A stretch of 34,139 nt of DNA from an uncultured Bacteroidales bacterium (GTDB lineage: Bacteria; Bacteroidota; Bacteroidia; Bacteroidales; UBA932), in NCBI GenBank assembly GCA_947177525.1, contig CAMWUW010000017.1:1-34139 (forward strand). The letters are read 5' to 3'. The translations under genes were made by a program, and so were the position numbers. Shown here piece after piece: positions 25,886 through 34,139 of the stretch. The notes beneath the pieces were generated by a model, which ran no database searches, was not told where the DNA came from, and was given only the letters and a program-made list of their open reading frames with translations. The stretch's first letter is position 1. Each line of letters begins with the position of its first letter.

Positions 25886-27052
25886 TCACTTGATTTTCAT
25901 ATTTCCTGCAATTCCGGCCTGCATCCCGCGCAGCTCCGCAAGAGAACGGAGACGTCCGTAGCACGAATATCCGGGGTTGCTTCTTCTGGACAAGTCGTCA
26001 CACATCTGATGGCCATGGTCCGGCCTCAAAGGGATTCTCACTCCCCTGCGCTGCTGCACTTCAAGAAGTGCCTTCATCACGGCATATACATCAACATCAC
26101 CGTCAAGAAGGTCGGCCTCATGAAAATTGCCTTCGCTGTCACGTTTCGTACTTCTGAGGTGCACAAAGCCTATCCTGTCCCCAAACTCCAGCATCATTGC
26201 GGGACAGTCATTGCCGGCACTGACGCCGAGCGAGCCGGTGCACAGGCAAAGTCCGTTGGACGTATTCGGGACAGCTGCAGCAAGAATGCGGAAATCTTCC
26301 GCACAAGACATTATGCGCGGCAGCCCGAAAATGGAATAAGGCGGATCGTCAGGATGGATTACAAGCATGCACGAACACTCATCTGCCACCGGACATACTT
26401 CCTTGAGAAACAGAATCAGATTCTCACGGAGCTTTTCTTTGCCGATATAACGGTATCTTTCAAGCTCAGCCCTGAACTGGTCAAGGGTAAAGCTCTCCTC
26501 ACTGCCGGGAAGTCCTGCAAGAATTGTCCTGACAAGCTCCTCCCTCTGACTTTCATCCATCGCCCCGAAACGCTCCGACGCCGCAGCAACCTCTTCCTCC
26601 GAATATTCGCCGAAAGCCCCAGGACGCCTGAGCAGAAAAAGGTCGAAAGCGACAAAGGCAGCACGTTCAAATCTGAGCGCCAGGCTTCCGTCAGGCATGC
26701 GGTAGGACAAGTCAGTCCTTGTCCAGTCAAGCACCGGCATAAAATTATAGGTTATGCAATGAATTCCGCATTCTGCAAGATTGCGTATGGTCTCCGCATA
26801 ATTCCTTATGTACCGGCGGAAGTCACCCTCCCTCGTCTTTATATGCTCATGCACCGGAACGCTTTCCACAACGCTCCAGACAAGTCCCTTTCCGGCAATC
26901 ATTTCCTGCCTTCTCCGTATTTCCTCCACAGGCCACACCTCACCGTTCGGTATATGATGAAGTGCATGAACGACATCAGTGGCGCCTGCCTGCCGGATGT
27001 AGTCAAGAGTGACGGGGTCATCCGGGCCATACCACCGCCAGCTTTCTTTCAT
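25886..27052 (-). CDS. uxuA: Mannonate dehydratase
   Basis: Converts D-mannonate to 2-keto-3-deoxygluconate in the glucuronate pathway. The protein has 388 residues from the start at 27052 ([14 protein letters not shown]), which lines up with the E. coli start MEQTWRWYGPNDPV. A start at 27061 adds three residues. The open frame up to 27124 runs into the promoter and operator and is not real. The segment [19 protein letters not shown] near 19-37 is diagnostic. Metal-binding and catalytic segments are [21 protein letters not shown] and RPDHGHQM. It is the first gene after a predicted promoter with a palindromic operator at its start point. The GH3 gene follows by 6 nt. Confidence 0.96.
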   Translation of the reverse strand: MKESWRWYGPDDPVTLDYIRQAGATDVVHALHHIPNGEVWPVEEIRRRQEMIAGKGLVWSVVESVPVHEHIKTREGDFRRYIRNYAETIRNLAECGIHCITYNFMPVLDWTRTDLSYRMPDGSLALRFERAAFVAFDLFLLRRPGAFGEYSEEEVAAASERFGAMDESQREELVRTILAGLPGSEESFTLDQFRAELERYRYIGKEKLRENLILFLKEVCPVADECSCMLVIHPDDPPYSIFGLPRIMSCAEDFRILAAAVPNTSNGLCLCTGSLGVSAGNDCPAMMLEFGDRIGFVHLRSTKRDSEGNFHEADLLDGDVDVYAVMKALLEVQQRRGVRIPLRPDHGHQMCDDLSRRSNPGYSCYGRLRSLAELRGMQAGIAGNMKIK

Positions 27053-27102
27053 CAGGTACATCTCAAAAGTCGGCACGTAATAAAACAGACAGACGACATT
27101 GT

Positions 27103-27126
27103 CATTCCGTGCACGTGCACACAATG
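27103..27126. promoter_or_regulatory. Palindromic LacI-type operator at the uxuA promoter
   Basis: GTGCACGTGCAC (27109-27120) is a perfect 12-bp palindrome with the central CG typical of LacI-family operators. With two mismatched pairs on each side it extends to CATT and AATG, 24 bp in all. It begins just after the -7 box of the uxuA promoter and so covers the expected transcription start, a place for repression. The likely binder is the adjacent LacI-type regulator. Confidence 0.65.
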
Positions 27127-27128
27127 CA

Positions 27129-27159
27129 CAAAAGTAAAGAGAATTATTGAATAATCAAT
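27129..27159 (-). promoter_or_regulatory. uxuA promoter
   Basis: Minus-strand ATTG (27159-27156), 19-nt spacer and TACTTTTG (27136-27129). The -7 box is a full match to TAnnTTTG and the -33 has three of four bases. Transcription would begin near 27122, inside the palindrome. Confidence 0.6.
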
Positions 27160-27177
27160 ATATTTTGACAATATTTG
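27146..27177 (+). promoter_or_regulatory. Possible promoter of the LacI-family regulator gene
   Basis: Plus-strand ATTG (27146-27149), 20-nt spacer and AATATTTG (27170-27177), one mismatch in each element. It overlaps the -33 region of the divergent uxuA promoter, so occupancy of one may affect the other. The start codon of the regulator is 52 nt downstream. Confidence 0.4.
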
Positions 27178-27229
27178 CACACGGAAAGGCATAAAGAATA
27201 CATAGTAAACAAGCAAGAAAACCACCCGC

Positions 27230-28297
27230 ATGGCCAAGCAAATAAAAATAAAAGACATCGCCCAGATGGCCGGAGTATCGGCCGGAACAGTGGACCGGGT
27301 CCTGCACAACAGAGGCAACGTCTCGTATTCAAGCAGAGAGGCAGTGGAGCGTGTGCTCGCGGATGTCGACTACCGCTACAACATACACACCTCTGCAGTT
27401 TCATTGAAGAAAGGCTACAGGATAGCGATAACCACACCGGCAGCAGGCAAAGGAGAATACTGGGGCTCGATAGTGGAAGGCTTCAGGCATGCCCTTGAGG
27501 AATATTCCGACATAAACATAGACTGCAGATATTTCTTTTACAACCAGTTTGACGTCTATTCCTGCAGGTCAGCATTCAGCGGAATTGCAGAAGAACATCC
27601 GGATGCGGTCATAATAGGCCCCACCTTCATTTCCGAGACAGTGGCACTTTGCAGCAGACTTGACGAAGCCGGAATCCCGTACGCATTCGTGGACTCGGCC
27701 ATAGAGGATACGCGTCCTTTTGCCTCATACTCCACGGACCAGCACGCCTGCGGAGCCATCATCGGAAGGCTTCTGTGCTCCATGACCCCGTCTGACAGTT
27801 CAATTGCCATCTTCAGCACAAGAAGAGTCGGAAACCGCCGTGCAAACAACTCGCTTGAAAGGATGAAGGGCTTCATGGACTATATGGACAGCTCCGGAAG
27901 GACAGGCCATGTCAAAGAAGCGTCATTTTCCGCACTTGATCCGGAAGACAATGAAAATGATGTAACGGATTTCCTCAGAGCCAATCCGGACGTAAAAGGA
28001 ATAGCCGTAATGAATTCACGCGGATACATCATAGCAGACATATTGAAAGCCAACGGGATAGAAGATGTAAAAATCGTGTCATTCGACCTTACGCACAGCA
28101 ACAGCAGATGCCTGCAGGACGGGGGCATTGCCGCGCTCCTCTGCCAAAGGCCGCAGCTGCAGGGATTCAATGCAGTGAAGGCCGCCATAAACCGTCTCAT
28201 ATACAAGAACGTCCATGACAACCCTCACCGCCTTATGCCGATTGACATAATATTCCGTGAAAATCTTCCTTACTACCGTGAAATCATTCCGGACTGA
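27230..28297 (+). CDS. LacI-family transcriptional regulator of uronate genes
   Basis: Regulator of 355 residues. The N-terminal HTH (about 4-26; IKIKDIAQMAGVSAGTVDRVL) and hinge helix precede a periplasmic-binding-protein-like sensor domain (about 62-350) with VKGIAVMNSRGYIIADILKANG and VKIVSFDLT. The position between uxuA-GH3 and the uxaB-uxaA-kduI-kduD operon suggests that it senses a uronate or a pathway intermediate such as 2-keto-3-deoxygluconate (inference). A palindrome with a central CG lies in its upstream region and is the best operator candidate. The 3' end overlaps the convergent DUF4861-type gene by 25 nt. Confidence 0.9.
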   Translation: MAKQIKIKDIAQMAGVSAGTVDRVLHNRGNVSYSSREAVERVLADVDYRYNIHTSAVSLKKGYRIAITTPAAGKGEYWGSIVEGFRHALEEYSDINIDCRYFFYNQFDVYSCRSAFSGIAEEHPDAVIIGPTFISETVALCSRLDEAGIPYAFVDSAIEDTRPFASYSTDQHACGAIIGRLLCSMTPSDSSIAIFSTRRVGNRRANNSLERMKGFMDYMDSSGRTGHVKEASFSALDPEDNENDVTDFLRANPDVKGIAVMNSRGYIIADILKANGIEDVKIVSFDLTHSNSRCLQDGGIAALLCQRPQLQGFNAVKAAINRLIYKNVHDNPHRLMPIDIIFRENLPYYREIIPD

Positions 28298-29472
28298 CGC
28301 CTTACCGATACCTTCAGAGGATTTTCGGCAGCATAGGCAAAGTCACGCACAATGCGTTCCCATTCGTCCGGTGAGCTTATGCCTCCCAGACTCCAGCCGG
28401 AACCTGTCCATACCGTGACAGGGACATTGGCCGCGGCCATGGTCACAATTCCTGCATGCCCTGCCACCTTGCCGACAAACGGTTCCGAGGCAATGCTGCC
28501 TGTGTCATATACAAGTCCGACTGAAATATTCCCGTCAGCATCAGGATCGGAAGAATCCGAAGCCTTTTCAGTAAAGGCAATCCAATTATAGCCCTCCATA
28601 TATGCAACGGCATCATGCATAGCCGCACCAAGCACGACTTCAAGCGAGTCTGCATCATGCCCTACCGGACAGAAAGTCGTCACCGATTTCACAAAACGCG
28701 TATTTGCATCAAGCTCAATCTCCCGAAAGGCGGAATAGCGTGCTCCGCCCGCATCAAAGGCATTATATGTGAACACGGCACGTGTTCTCACCGGACCGTC
28801 ACAAACGTGCTCAAAGGAAGCCCAGTTGTCTCCGGTGACCAACTCGCCGGAACCGGAATAAGGCACAAGGGCTCCTCCTCCGAGAGTGCCTCCAACTTTG
28901 TAGCAGTCCATGCCCTCACCATAATTATGATGATAGTCCCCTTTTGAGAACCACTCGTCAATTATAAGTCTTCCGGTGTTCTTGACCCAGATGTCAGAGC
29001 CGAGCGTTCTCGGAAAATCAAGAGCCGGCCCGTAAATGCGGCCTGCAACAAGATTATTCTCGTATGCATAGTCATCCATACGTTCCGGAACATGGCGGCT
29101 GTACGCCAAGGTGTCATAGGAATCCCTAACTCCGGCTTTTATGACATAGTGCACAGACTCTCCGCAAGGCACCGAAGCCTGGAAAAGCAGCATGTCATGT
29201 CCATTTCTGCATGGGCACACTTGGGAAGGCACCTGGGCACCTCCGGAGTCAAGCACGACCACATTTTCCGCACTTATTGAAGAGTCCAGCTCATGAAGCA
29301 CATCCATCTGCAGTTCCACAGTTTCAAATTTCCTTTCCAAGGCTGAATCATTGGTAACCGTAACGGAAAGTCCGTCTGCACAGCGGCATGAGACAATGGC
29401 TGCAAACACTGCAGCAGCCATTGCAATGTGTCTTGCGACACGTCTCATCTCATAAAAGAACATGGCCTCCAC
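28273..29472 (-). CDS. DUF4861-type exported protein
   Basis: Protein of 399 residues, mostly beta. A better start is probably the ATG at 29448, which gives MRRVARHIAMAAAVFAAIVSC, a lipoprotein-type signal peptide. The body resembles the DUF4861 family: YENNLVAGRIYGPALDFP, DIWVKNTGRLIIDEWFSKGDYHHNYGEGMDCYKVG, and ALVPYSGSGELV. The many conserved His, Asp and Tyr residues in that middle stretch could form an active site. DUF4861 genes are found in pectin, alginate and other uronate loci. I know no firmly settled reaction for them. Here the gene is last in the uxaB-uxaA-kduI-kduD operon, 3 nt after kduD. Processing of an uronate-containing oligosaccharide in the periplasm is an inference. Confidence 0.72.
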   Translation of the reverse strand: MEAMFFYEMRRVARHIAMAAAVFAAIVSCRCADGLSVTVTNDSALERKFETVELQMDVLHELDSSISAENVVVLDSGGAQVPSQVCPCRNGHDMLLFQASVPCGESVHYVIKAGVRDSYDTLAYSRHVPERMDDYAYENNLVAGRIYGPALDFPRTLGSDIWVKNTGRLIIDEWFSKGDYHHNYGEGMDCYKVGGTLGGGALVPYSGSGELVTGDNWASFEHVCDGPVRTRAVFTYNAFDAGGARYSAFREIELDANTRFVKSVTTFCPVGHDADSLEVVLGAAMHDAVAYMEGYNWIAFTEKASDSSDPDADGNISVGLVYDTGSIASEPFVGKVAGHAGIVTMAAANVPVTVWTGSGWSLGGISSPDEWERIVRDFAYAAENPLKVSVRRQSGMISR

Positions 29473-29475
29473 ACA

Positions 29476-30270
29476 TTATTTGGGCTGTTTTCCTATATAG
29501 GAGAGGATTCCTCCGTCCACATACAGGATATGCCCGTTAACAAAGTCCGAGGCACTGCTTGCAAGGAACAGCACAGGTCCCTTGAGGTCTTCAGGAGTTC
29601 CCCAGCGTCCGGCAGGAGTCTTAGAGACTATAAAGGAGTCAAAAGGATGCCTGCTTCCGTCACTCCGGCGCTCGCGCAGAGGTGCAGTCTGCGGAGTGGC
29701 GATGTATCCTGGCCCTATTCCGTTGCACTGTATGTTATATTCGCCATACTCGGAGGCAATGTTGCGCGTAAGCATCTTGAGACCACCTTTTGCTGCCGCA
29801 TAGGCGGACACGGTCTCGCGCCCGAGTTCAGACATCATGGAGCACACATTTATTATCTTGCCTCCTCCTTTCTCCATCATTCCCGGAATGACGGCTTTCG
29901 CACAGATGAAAGGAGCGACAAGGTCTATGTCTACGACCTGCCTGAACTCACCGGCCTCCATCTCATGCATAGGAATCCGCTTTATGATACCGGCATTGTT
30001 GACCAGAATGTCCACCGGGCCGAGCTTTTCCGTGATATCTGCAATCATGGACTGCACCTGGTCCTCGCATGTAACATCGCAGATATATCCCATGGCGTCA
30101 ATCCCGGCGGCGCGATAGTCCGAAAGCGCCTTTTCCAGATGCTCCCTGTCCCTGCAGTTGAATGCAATCCTTGCACCGGCCTCAGCCAGGGCCGAAGCCA
30201 TTGCGAAACCGATTCCGTATGCCGCCCCGGTCACAAGGGCAACTTTTCCTTCAAGTGAAAAATTTGCCAT
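29476..30270 (-). CDS. kduD: 2-dehydro-3-deoxy-D-gluconate 5-dehydrogenase (SDR)
   Basis: Short-chain dehydrogenase of 264 residues from the ATG at 30270 (MANFSLEGKV), 2 nt after the kduI stop. The frame extends nine codons further, but those overlap kduI. The NAD(P)-binding motif is TGAAYGIG at 14-21, NNAG at 91-94, and the catalytic set is Ser144, Tyr157 and Lys161. The role beside kduI is reduction of 2,5-diketo-3-deoxygluconate to 2-keto-3-deoxygluconate. Gluconate 5-dehydrogenase is a close relative and automated annotation often uses that name. Adjacency to kduI makes KduD the better call. Confidence 0.85.
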   Translation of the reverse strand: MANFSLEGKVALVTGAAYGIGFAMASALAEAGARIAFNCRDREHLEKALSDYRAAGIDAMGYICDVTCEDQVQSMIADITEKLGPVDILVNNAGIIKRIPMHEMEAGEFRQVVDIDLVAPFICAKAVIPGMMEKGGGKIINVCSMMSELGRETVSAYAAAKGGLKMLTRNIASEYGEYNIQCNGIGPGYIATPQTAPLRERRSDGSRHPFDSFIVSKTPAGRWGTPEDLKGPVLFLASSASDFVNGHILYVDGGILSYIGKQPK

Positions 30271-30272
30271 AG

Positions 30273-31115
30273 CTACCTGAGATCTGTTGTTGCACATCCA
30301 TCCATGTCGTTATAGTCAAGGTTTTCACCGCACATGGCCCATATAAATGTATAATTTTTTGTTGCACAGGCAGAATGGATGCTCCACTCCGGAGATATCA
30401 CAGCCTGTTCATTTTTCATCCAGATGTGGCGTGTCTCGTCCGGACGGCCCATGAAGTGGCACACCGCCTGGTCTTCCGGCAGTTCAAAATAGAAATACAC
30501 TTCCATTCGCCTCTCATGGGTGTGGGCAGGCATTGTATTCCATGTGCTGCCCGGCTGTAGCTCAGTCATGCCCATCTGAAGCTGGCATGTAGGGGTTACT
30601 TCTTTTACAAGCATTCTGTTTATAATCCTGTGATTGCTCTCCTCAAGCGTCCCGAGCTCCATTCTCACAGCCTCAGCCCTTGTCGTGAGATGGTCAGGAC
30701 ATGCCGCATGTGCAGGCGACGAGCAAAAGTAGAATTTTGCAGGATCAGCGGAATCAAGACTCTCAAAAGTCACCTTACGCTCACCTCTTCCAAGGTAAAG
30801 CGCTTCTTTGAAATCCATACAATACTCGGCATCTCCGGCCCTGACAATTCCTTTGCCTCCGACATTGAAAATGCCCATTTCCCTTCTCGAAAGGAAAAAT
30901 TCACTGCGCAGAATGTCTATGGGCCGGAGCTCAATTATCTCATTTACAGGCATGATTCCACCGGCAATCATCCTGTCATGCATCGTATACACGACATTCA
31001 CCTCATCCGGTGAAAATACTTTCTCAATGAGATAGTGTTCCCTGAGCTGGGACGTCACATAATGCTTTGCATCCTCCGGGTGTGATGCATATCTTACATC
31101 GCTATTGATTTTCAT
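30273..31115 (-). CDS. kduI: 5-dehydro-4-deoxy-D-glucuronate isomerase
   Basis: Cupin-fold zinc isomerase of 280 residues that turns 5-keto-4-deoxyuronate, the product of unsaturated uronates, into 2,5-diketo-3-deoxygluconate. The zinc ligands His198, His200, Glu205 and His247 are present (MPAHTHERRMEVYFYFE and SIHSACATKNYTF), two positions away from the E. coli numbers 196, 198, 203 and 245. The length is that of the family (about 278). It follows uxaA by 12 nt and precedes kduD by 2 nt. Its presence points to lyase- or hydrolase-derived unsaturated uronates as one input, although no lyase gene is in the window. Confidence 0.97.
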   Translation of the reverse strand: MKINSDVRYASHPEDAKHYVTSQLREHYLIEKVFSPDEVNVVYTMHDRMIAGGIMPVNEIIELRPIDILRSEFFLSRREMGIFNVGGKGIVRAGDAEYCMDFKEALYLGRGERKVTFESLDSADPAKFYFCSSPAHAACPDHLTTRAEAVRMELGTLEESNHRIINRMLVKEVTPTCQLQMGMTELQPGSTWNTMPAHTHERRMEVYFYFELPEDQAVCHFMGRPDETRHIWMKNEQAVISPEWSIHSACATKNYTFIWAMCGENLDYNDMDGCATTDLR

Positions 31116-31127
31116 AATATTATATTT

Positions 31128-32624
31128 TTAAAGTGTCACTCCTGACTTGAATATCGCAATCTCGCTATAGCCGGACTTTTCATTACATACCTGCCGGCCG
31201 GATGCGACCTCCGTTACAAACTCCACAAAATTTCTGTCAACCTCATCGGCGGCACGCCCTTCCGCTATCCCGCCGGCATTGAAATCTATCCACATCGGCT
31301 TTGCCGAGGCAAGATGAGAATTGGTCGAAATCTTTGCAGTCGGCACAAATGTACCGAAAGGTGTGCCGCGTCCCGTAGTAAAAAGTACAATCTGGCAGCC
31401 TGCTGCGGCAAGGGCAGTTGAAGCAACCAGGTCATTGCCCGGAGCACTGAGAAGGTTAAGACCAGAAGTACTTAGCCTGTCTCCGTACATGAGCACGTCA
31501 CGTACAATGGAACTGCCTGACTTCTGGGTACATCCGAGCGATTTTTCCTCAAGTGTAGATATGCCTCCTGCCTTATTCCCTGGAGAAGGATTCTCATACA
31601 CAGGCTGTCCGTTCTTCATGAAATATTCCTTGAAGCCATTTATAAGGTCCACGGTCTTTGAAAAGACGTCGGCATCCTGGCAGCGCGACATAAGAATAGT
31701 CTCAGCTCCGAACATCTCCGGCACCTCCGTAAGTACAGTAGTCCCTCCTTTGGCAACAAGCCAGTCAGAAAAACGCCCAAGCAGAGGATTTGCCGTTATT
31801 CCGGAAAATCCGTCAGAGCCGCCGCATTTAAGCCCCACCTTCAGTTCACTTACAGGAATCTCAACCCTGGCGTCATGACGTGCGGCCTCTGCAATCTCAC
31901 GAAGCAGACCGAGTCCATATTCAACCTCATCACCTTCCACTTTCTGCGACTCCATGAACTTCACACGTGTACAGTCTACCTCACCTACCAGTTCACGAAA
32001 GGCATCCAATTGATTATTCTCACATCCCAATGCAACCACAAGCACACCTGCGGCATTCGGGTGATGCACCATGTCCGCAAGTATCTTCTTCGTATTCATG
32101 TGATCATCCCCAAGCTGAGAACAACCGTAGTTATGAGGAAAAGCAATTACTTTCTCCACAGAAGGATAGTCATTAAGTTCCTTCTCAAATTTCCTGCAGA
32201 TATTCTGCGCAACACCGTTCACACAGCCGACCGTAGGAATTATCCACAACTCATTGCGCACTCCGGCCCTGCCGTCGGAGCGGCGGTATCCGCGGAAAAA
32301 AGACGGGCCCGTAACTTCCGGGAGCTCAGGCCGCGGAGCCGGTTCATAAGAATAGTCAAGAATTCCTTCAAGATTGGTCTTCAAGACATTGTGGTCAATC
32401 AGTCCTCCCCGCTGCACATCAGTCAAAAGGTGTCCTATGGGGAAACCGTACTTTATTATGTCCTCTCCTTCCTTCAGATCGCACAAAGCCATCTTATGTC
32501 CGGCAGGAATCATCACTGCCGGAACAATATATTCCGCACCGATGCGGCAGCCTTCCCCGGCCGCCGCATCACTAATTGCCACCGCCACATTGTCAGCGGG
32601 GTTTATCTTTATGAATTCTGCCAT
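31128..32624 (-). CDS. uxaA: Altronate dehydratase
   Basis: Iron-dependent dehydratase of 498 residues that makes 2-keto-3-deoxygluconate from D-altronate in the galacturonate branch. The N-terminal SAF domain (about 1-95) includes VAVAISDAAAGE and KYGFPIGHLL. The catalytic part has FRGYRRSDGRAGVRNELWI, NYGCSQLGDDH, VALGCENNQ, LKCGGSDGFSGITANP and TTGRGTPFG, all family hallmarks. Length and domain order agree with E. coli UxaA (495). It lies 6 nt after uxaB and 12 nt before kduI, so is surely in the same operon. Confidence 0.97.
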   Translation of the reverse strand: MAEFIKINPADNVAVAISDAAAGEGCRIGAEYIVPAVMIPAGHKMALCDLKEGEDIIKYGFPIGHLLTDVQRGGLIDHNVLKTNLEGILDYSYEPAPRPELPEVTGPSFFRGYRRSDGRAGVRNELWIIPTVGCVNGVAQNICRKFEKELNDYPSVEKVIAFPHNYGCSQLGDDHMNTKKILADMVHHPNAAGVLVVALGCENNQLDAFRELVGEVDCTRVKFMESQKVEGDEVEYGLGLLREIAEAARHDARVEIPVSELKVGLKCGGSDGFSGITANPLLGRFSDWLVAKGGTTVLTEVPEMFGAETILMSRCQDADVFSKTVDLINGFKEYFMKNGQPVYENPSPGNKAGGISTLEEKSLGCTQKSGSSIVRDVLMYGDRLSTSGLNLLSAPGNDLVASTALAAAGCQIVLFTTGRGTPFGTFVPTAKISTNSHLASAKPMWIDFNAGGIAEGRAADEVDRNFVEFVTEVASGRQVCNEKSGYSEIAIFKSGVTL

Positions 32625-32630
32625 TTCAGC

Positions 32631-34070
32631 TTAGTCTATTACAGTCTGTACAGCAGCCCTCATTCCCTCCTTGTCTATAAGTCCGAGGAAGAAAGTCAGC
32701 TTGTCTGCAAGCCCCGGTATATCATTAAGGTCCTCACCCCAGATGAACTCTGCCGCAAGAACACCCTCTGCAACCTTGCGGACATCACCACTCTGCCACA
32801 GGTCCTTGAGCAAAGCCACTATTGCAGCATCATCATTAGGTACGATTTCCACATCACCGCGCATCCCGCCACGATAATAAGTTACTATTCCGGCAAGCCC
32901 GAGGACAAGTCCTTCTGGAAGCTCACCTTTGCGCTCCAGATAAGTCTTGAGCCCGGGAAGATCACGTGTCTTGAACTTAGGGAATGAATTGAGCATTATG
33001 CTTGTGACAAAATGCTTTACATAAGGATTCACAAATCTCTCAAGGACAGAATCGGCAAATGCCTCCAGTTCAGGCTTAGGAAGATTGAGCGTCTCAAGGA
33101 GTTCCTCAAACATGACTTTTTTCACATATTTTCCCACCTGCGGATCTTCCACGCATTCTTTTACTGTGTCAAGGCCTGAAAGATAGCCTACTGGAGACAA
33201 CACCGTATGCGGACCATTCAGAAGCGTAACCTTCCTCTCATGATAAGGAGCTTCGCTCGGCACGAAAAGCACGTTCAGGCCAGCTTTGTCAGCCGGAAAT
33301 TCCTCAGCGACCTCTGCCGGAGCCTCAATCACCCACAGATGGAAAATCTCTCCCTTGTCAACAAGCTTGTCATCGTATCCTATGCGCTCTACAATCTCAT
33401 TTATATTGTCCTTAGGATATCCAGGCACAATACGGTCAACAAGCGTACAGTATACTCCGCAGGCCGTTTCAAACCATTTCTTGAAGTCCTCTCCGAGATT
33501 CCATAAATCAATATACTGATATATGCACTTCTTCAATTCCTTGCCGTTGAGGAAGATAAGCTCGCATGGCAAGATGATGAAGCCCTTTCCGGGATCACCG
33601 TTGAAATGCCTGTACCTATGATACAGGAGCTGGGTAAGCTTGCCAGGGTATGAAGAAGCCGGACGGTCATCAAGACGGCAAGACGGATCGAAAGTAATTC
33701 CAGCCTCAGTAGTATTTGAAATCACAAACCTTATGTCCGGATTCTCGGCAAGCTCCATATACTGGCCGAAATCACGGTAAGGATTGATTCCCCTGTTGAT
33801 TACATCTATCATATCTATGGAATCAACGGCCTCGCCCTTGTCTATTCCCTGCAGATTCAGATGATAAAGGCCATCCTGGGCATTCAGCATGTCCACCATT
33901 CCCCTGTCAATGGGCTGCACCACCACTACACCGCCATTGAAGTCTGTGGTTTGGTTCATTTTCCAAATGATCCAGTCAACAAAGGCCCTCAGAAAATTGC
34001 CCTCACCGAATTGGATTACTTTGTCAGGATAGCTGGCGGCCCCGGCCGTCTTTCTGTTCAGTGTTTTCAT
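32631..34070 (-). CDS. uxaB: Tagaturonate reductase
   Basis: NAD-dependent reductase of 479 residues, converting D-tagaturonate to D-altronate. It matches E. coli UxaB (483) from the first residues: MKTLNRK, VIQFGEGNFLRAFVDW, GVVVVQPID, NTTEAGITF, YPGKLTQLLYHR, ILPCELI, CTLVDRIVPGYP, and ERKVTLLNGPHT with the catalytic Lys. It belongs to the long-chain mannitol dehydrogenase superfamily. Fructuronate reductase (UxuB) is a more distant member and I do not favour it. It is the first gene of the operon seen here. The 69 bp upstream (34071-34139) are AT-rich and hold no clear promoter consensus; the true operon start may lie beyond the window. Confidence 0.96.
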   Translation of the reverse strand: MKTLNRKTAGAASYPDKVIQFGEGNFLRAFVDWIIWKMNQTTDFNGGVVVVQPIDRGMVDMLNAQDGLYHLNLQGIDKGEAVDSIDMIDVINRGINPYRDFGQYMELAENPDIRFVISNTTEAGITFDPSCRLDDRPASSYPGKLTQLLYHRYRHFNGDPGKGFIILPCELIFLNGKELKKCIYQYIDLWNLGEDFKKWFETACGVYCTLVDRIVPGYPKDNINEIVERIGYDDKLVDKGEIFHLWVIEAPAEVAEEFPADKAGLNVLFVPSEAPYHERKVTLLNGPHTVLSPVGYLSGLDTVKECVEDPQVGKYVKKVMFEELLETLNLPKPELEAFADSVLERFVNPYVKHFVTSIMLNSFPKFKTRDLPGLKTYLERKGELPEGLVLGLAGIVTYYRGGMRGDVEIVPNDDAAIVALLKDLWQSGDVRKVAEGVLAAEFIWGEDLNDIPGLADKLTFFLGLIDKEGMRAAVQTVID

Positions 34071-34139
34071 ATCTTATGGTTATTTATTGATTTTAAATAT
34101 ATTAATATTCATTACAGATTCAGGAGGATGTCATTTTTT

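Noticed and set aside
27053..27124. N-terminal extension of uxuA by 24 residues
   Set aside because: The stretch covers the operator and predicted start point, and the family's N-terminus aligns from 27052.
25553..27154. 533-codon open frame on the plus strand opposite GH3 and uxuA
   Set aside because: It lies fully antisense to two well-recognised genes, its translation shows no domain pattern, and such long frames arise from the codon bias of the opposite strand.
31875..32987. 370-codon plus-strand frame opposite uxaA and uxaB
   Set aside because: It crosses two well-matched genes and their junction and has no protein family character.

Overview
The window looks like chromosomal DNA of a member of the Bacteroidota, most likely Bacteroidales. 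The basis is: promoters of the Bacteroides type (TTTG, 19-20 nt, TAnnTTTG) in front of several genes; starts without clear Shine-Dalgarno sequences; a sensor with a beta-propeller, a Y_Y_Y domain and an AraC output; LacI-type control of uronate genes; and dense clusters of exported glycoside hydrolases. I cannot name a genus from the sequence alone. No rRNA, tRNA, CRISPR array, integrase or transposase was seen.

Left part (1-9650), housekeeping and transport. A DMT/EamA permease follows hisS on the minus strand, then comes a small PepSY-like exported protein. On the plus strand lie a FecCD-type permease and its ATPase (metal-chelate or cobalamin importer family, no binding protein in the window), then polA, an ECF sigma factor overlapping the end of polA, rsmG, and rpmH (ribosomal protein L34, 50 codons). 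rpmH has a near-ideal Bacteroides promoter and a strong hairpin terminator. A 113-bp imperfect palindrome (9661-9773) separates this block from the next.

Middle part (9790-23398), an exported glycosidase locus on the minus strand. A membrane-anchored one-component regulator (propeller, Y_Y_Y, one membrane helix, AraC HTH, no kinase) has its own promoter. It is followed by a tightly packed run: an exported FAD-dependent oxidoreductase with an N-terminal beta-sandwich, a GH36-like enzyme, a GH2 beta-glucuronidase (catalytic Glu410 and Glu499, carboxylate-binding N566/K568), a GH3 beta-glucosidase-like lipoprotein and a GH2 beta-galactosidase (Glu437/Glu513). Most junctions overlap or nearly touch, so this is probably one transcript. 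No SusC/SusD pair and no polysaccharide lyase are present, which suggests small glycosides or oligosaccharides as substrate (inference).

Right part (23411-34070), uronate catabolism. A divergent LacI-family regulator faces uxuA (mannonate dehydratase) and a second, PA14-containing GH3. A 12-bp perfect palindrome with a central CG sits at the predicted uxuA start point. Further right, uxaB, uxaA, kduI, kduD and a DUF4861-type exported protein form a second minus-strand operon. Together these feed mannonate, tagaturonate/altronate and 5-keto-4-deoxyuronate towards 2-keto-3-deoxygluconate. Glucuronate freed by the beta-glucuronidase is a plausible source. UxaC, UxuB, KdgK, KdgA and a uronate transporter are not in the window.

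The most unusual items are the Sec-exported flavoprotein leading a glycosidase operon, the kinase-less sensor next to it with a palindrome in the intervening gap, the degraded proofreading site of PolA, and the large palindrome after rpmH.
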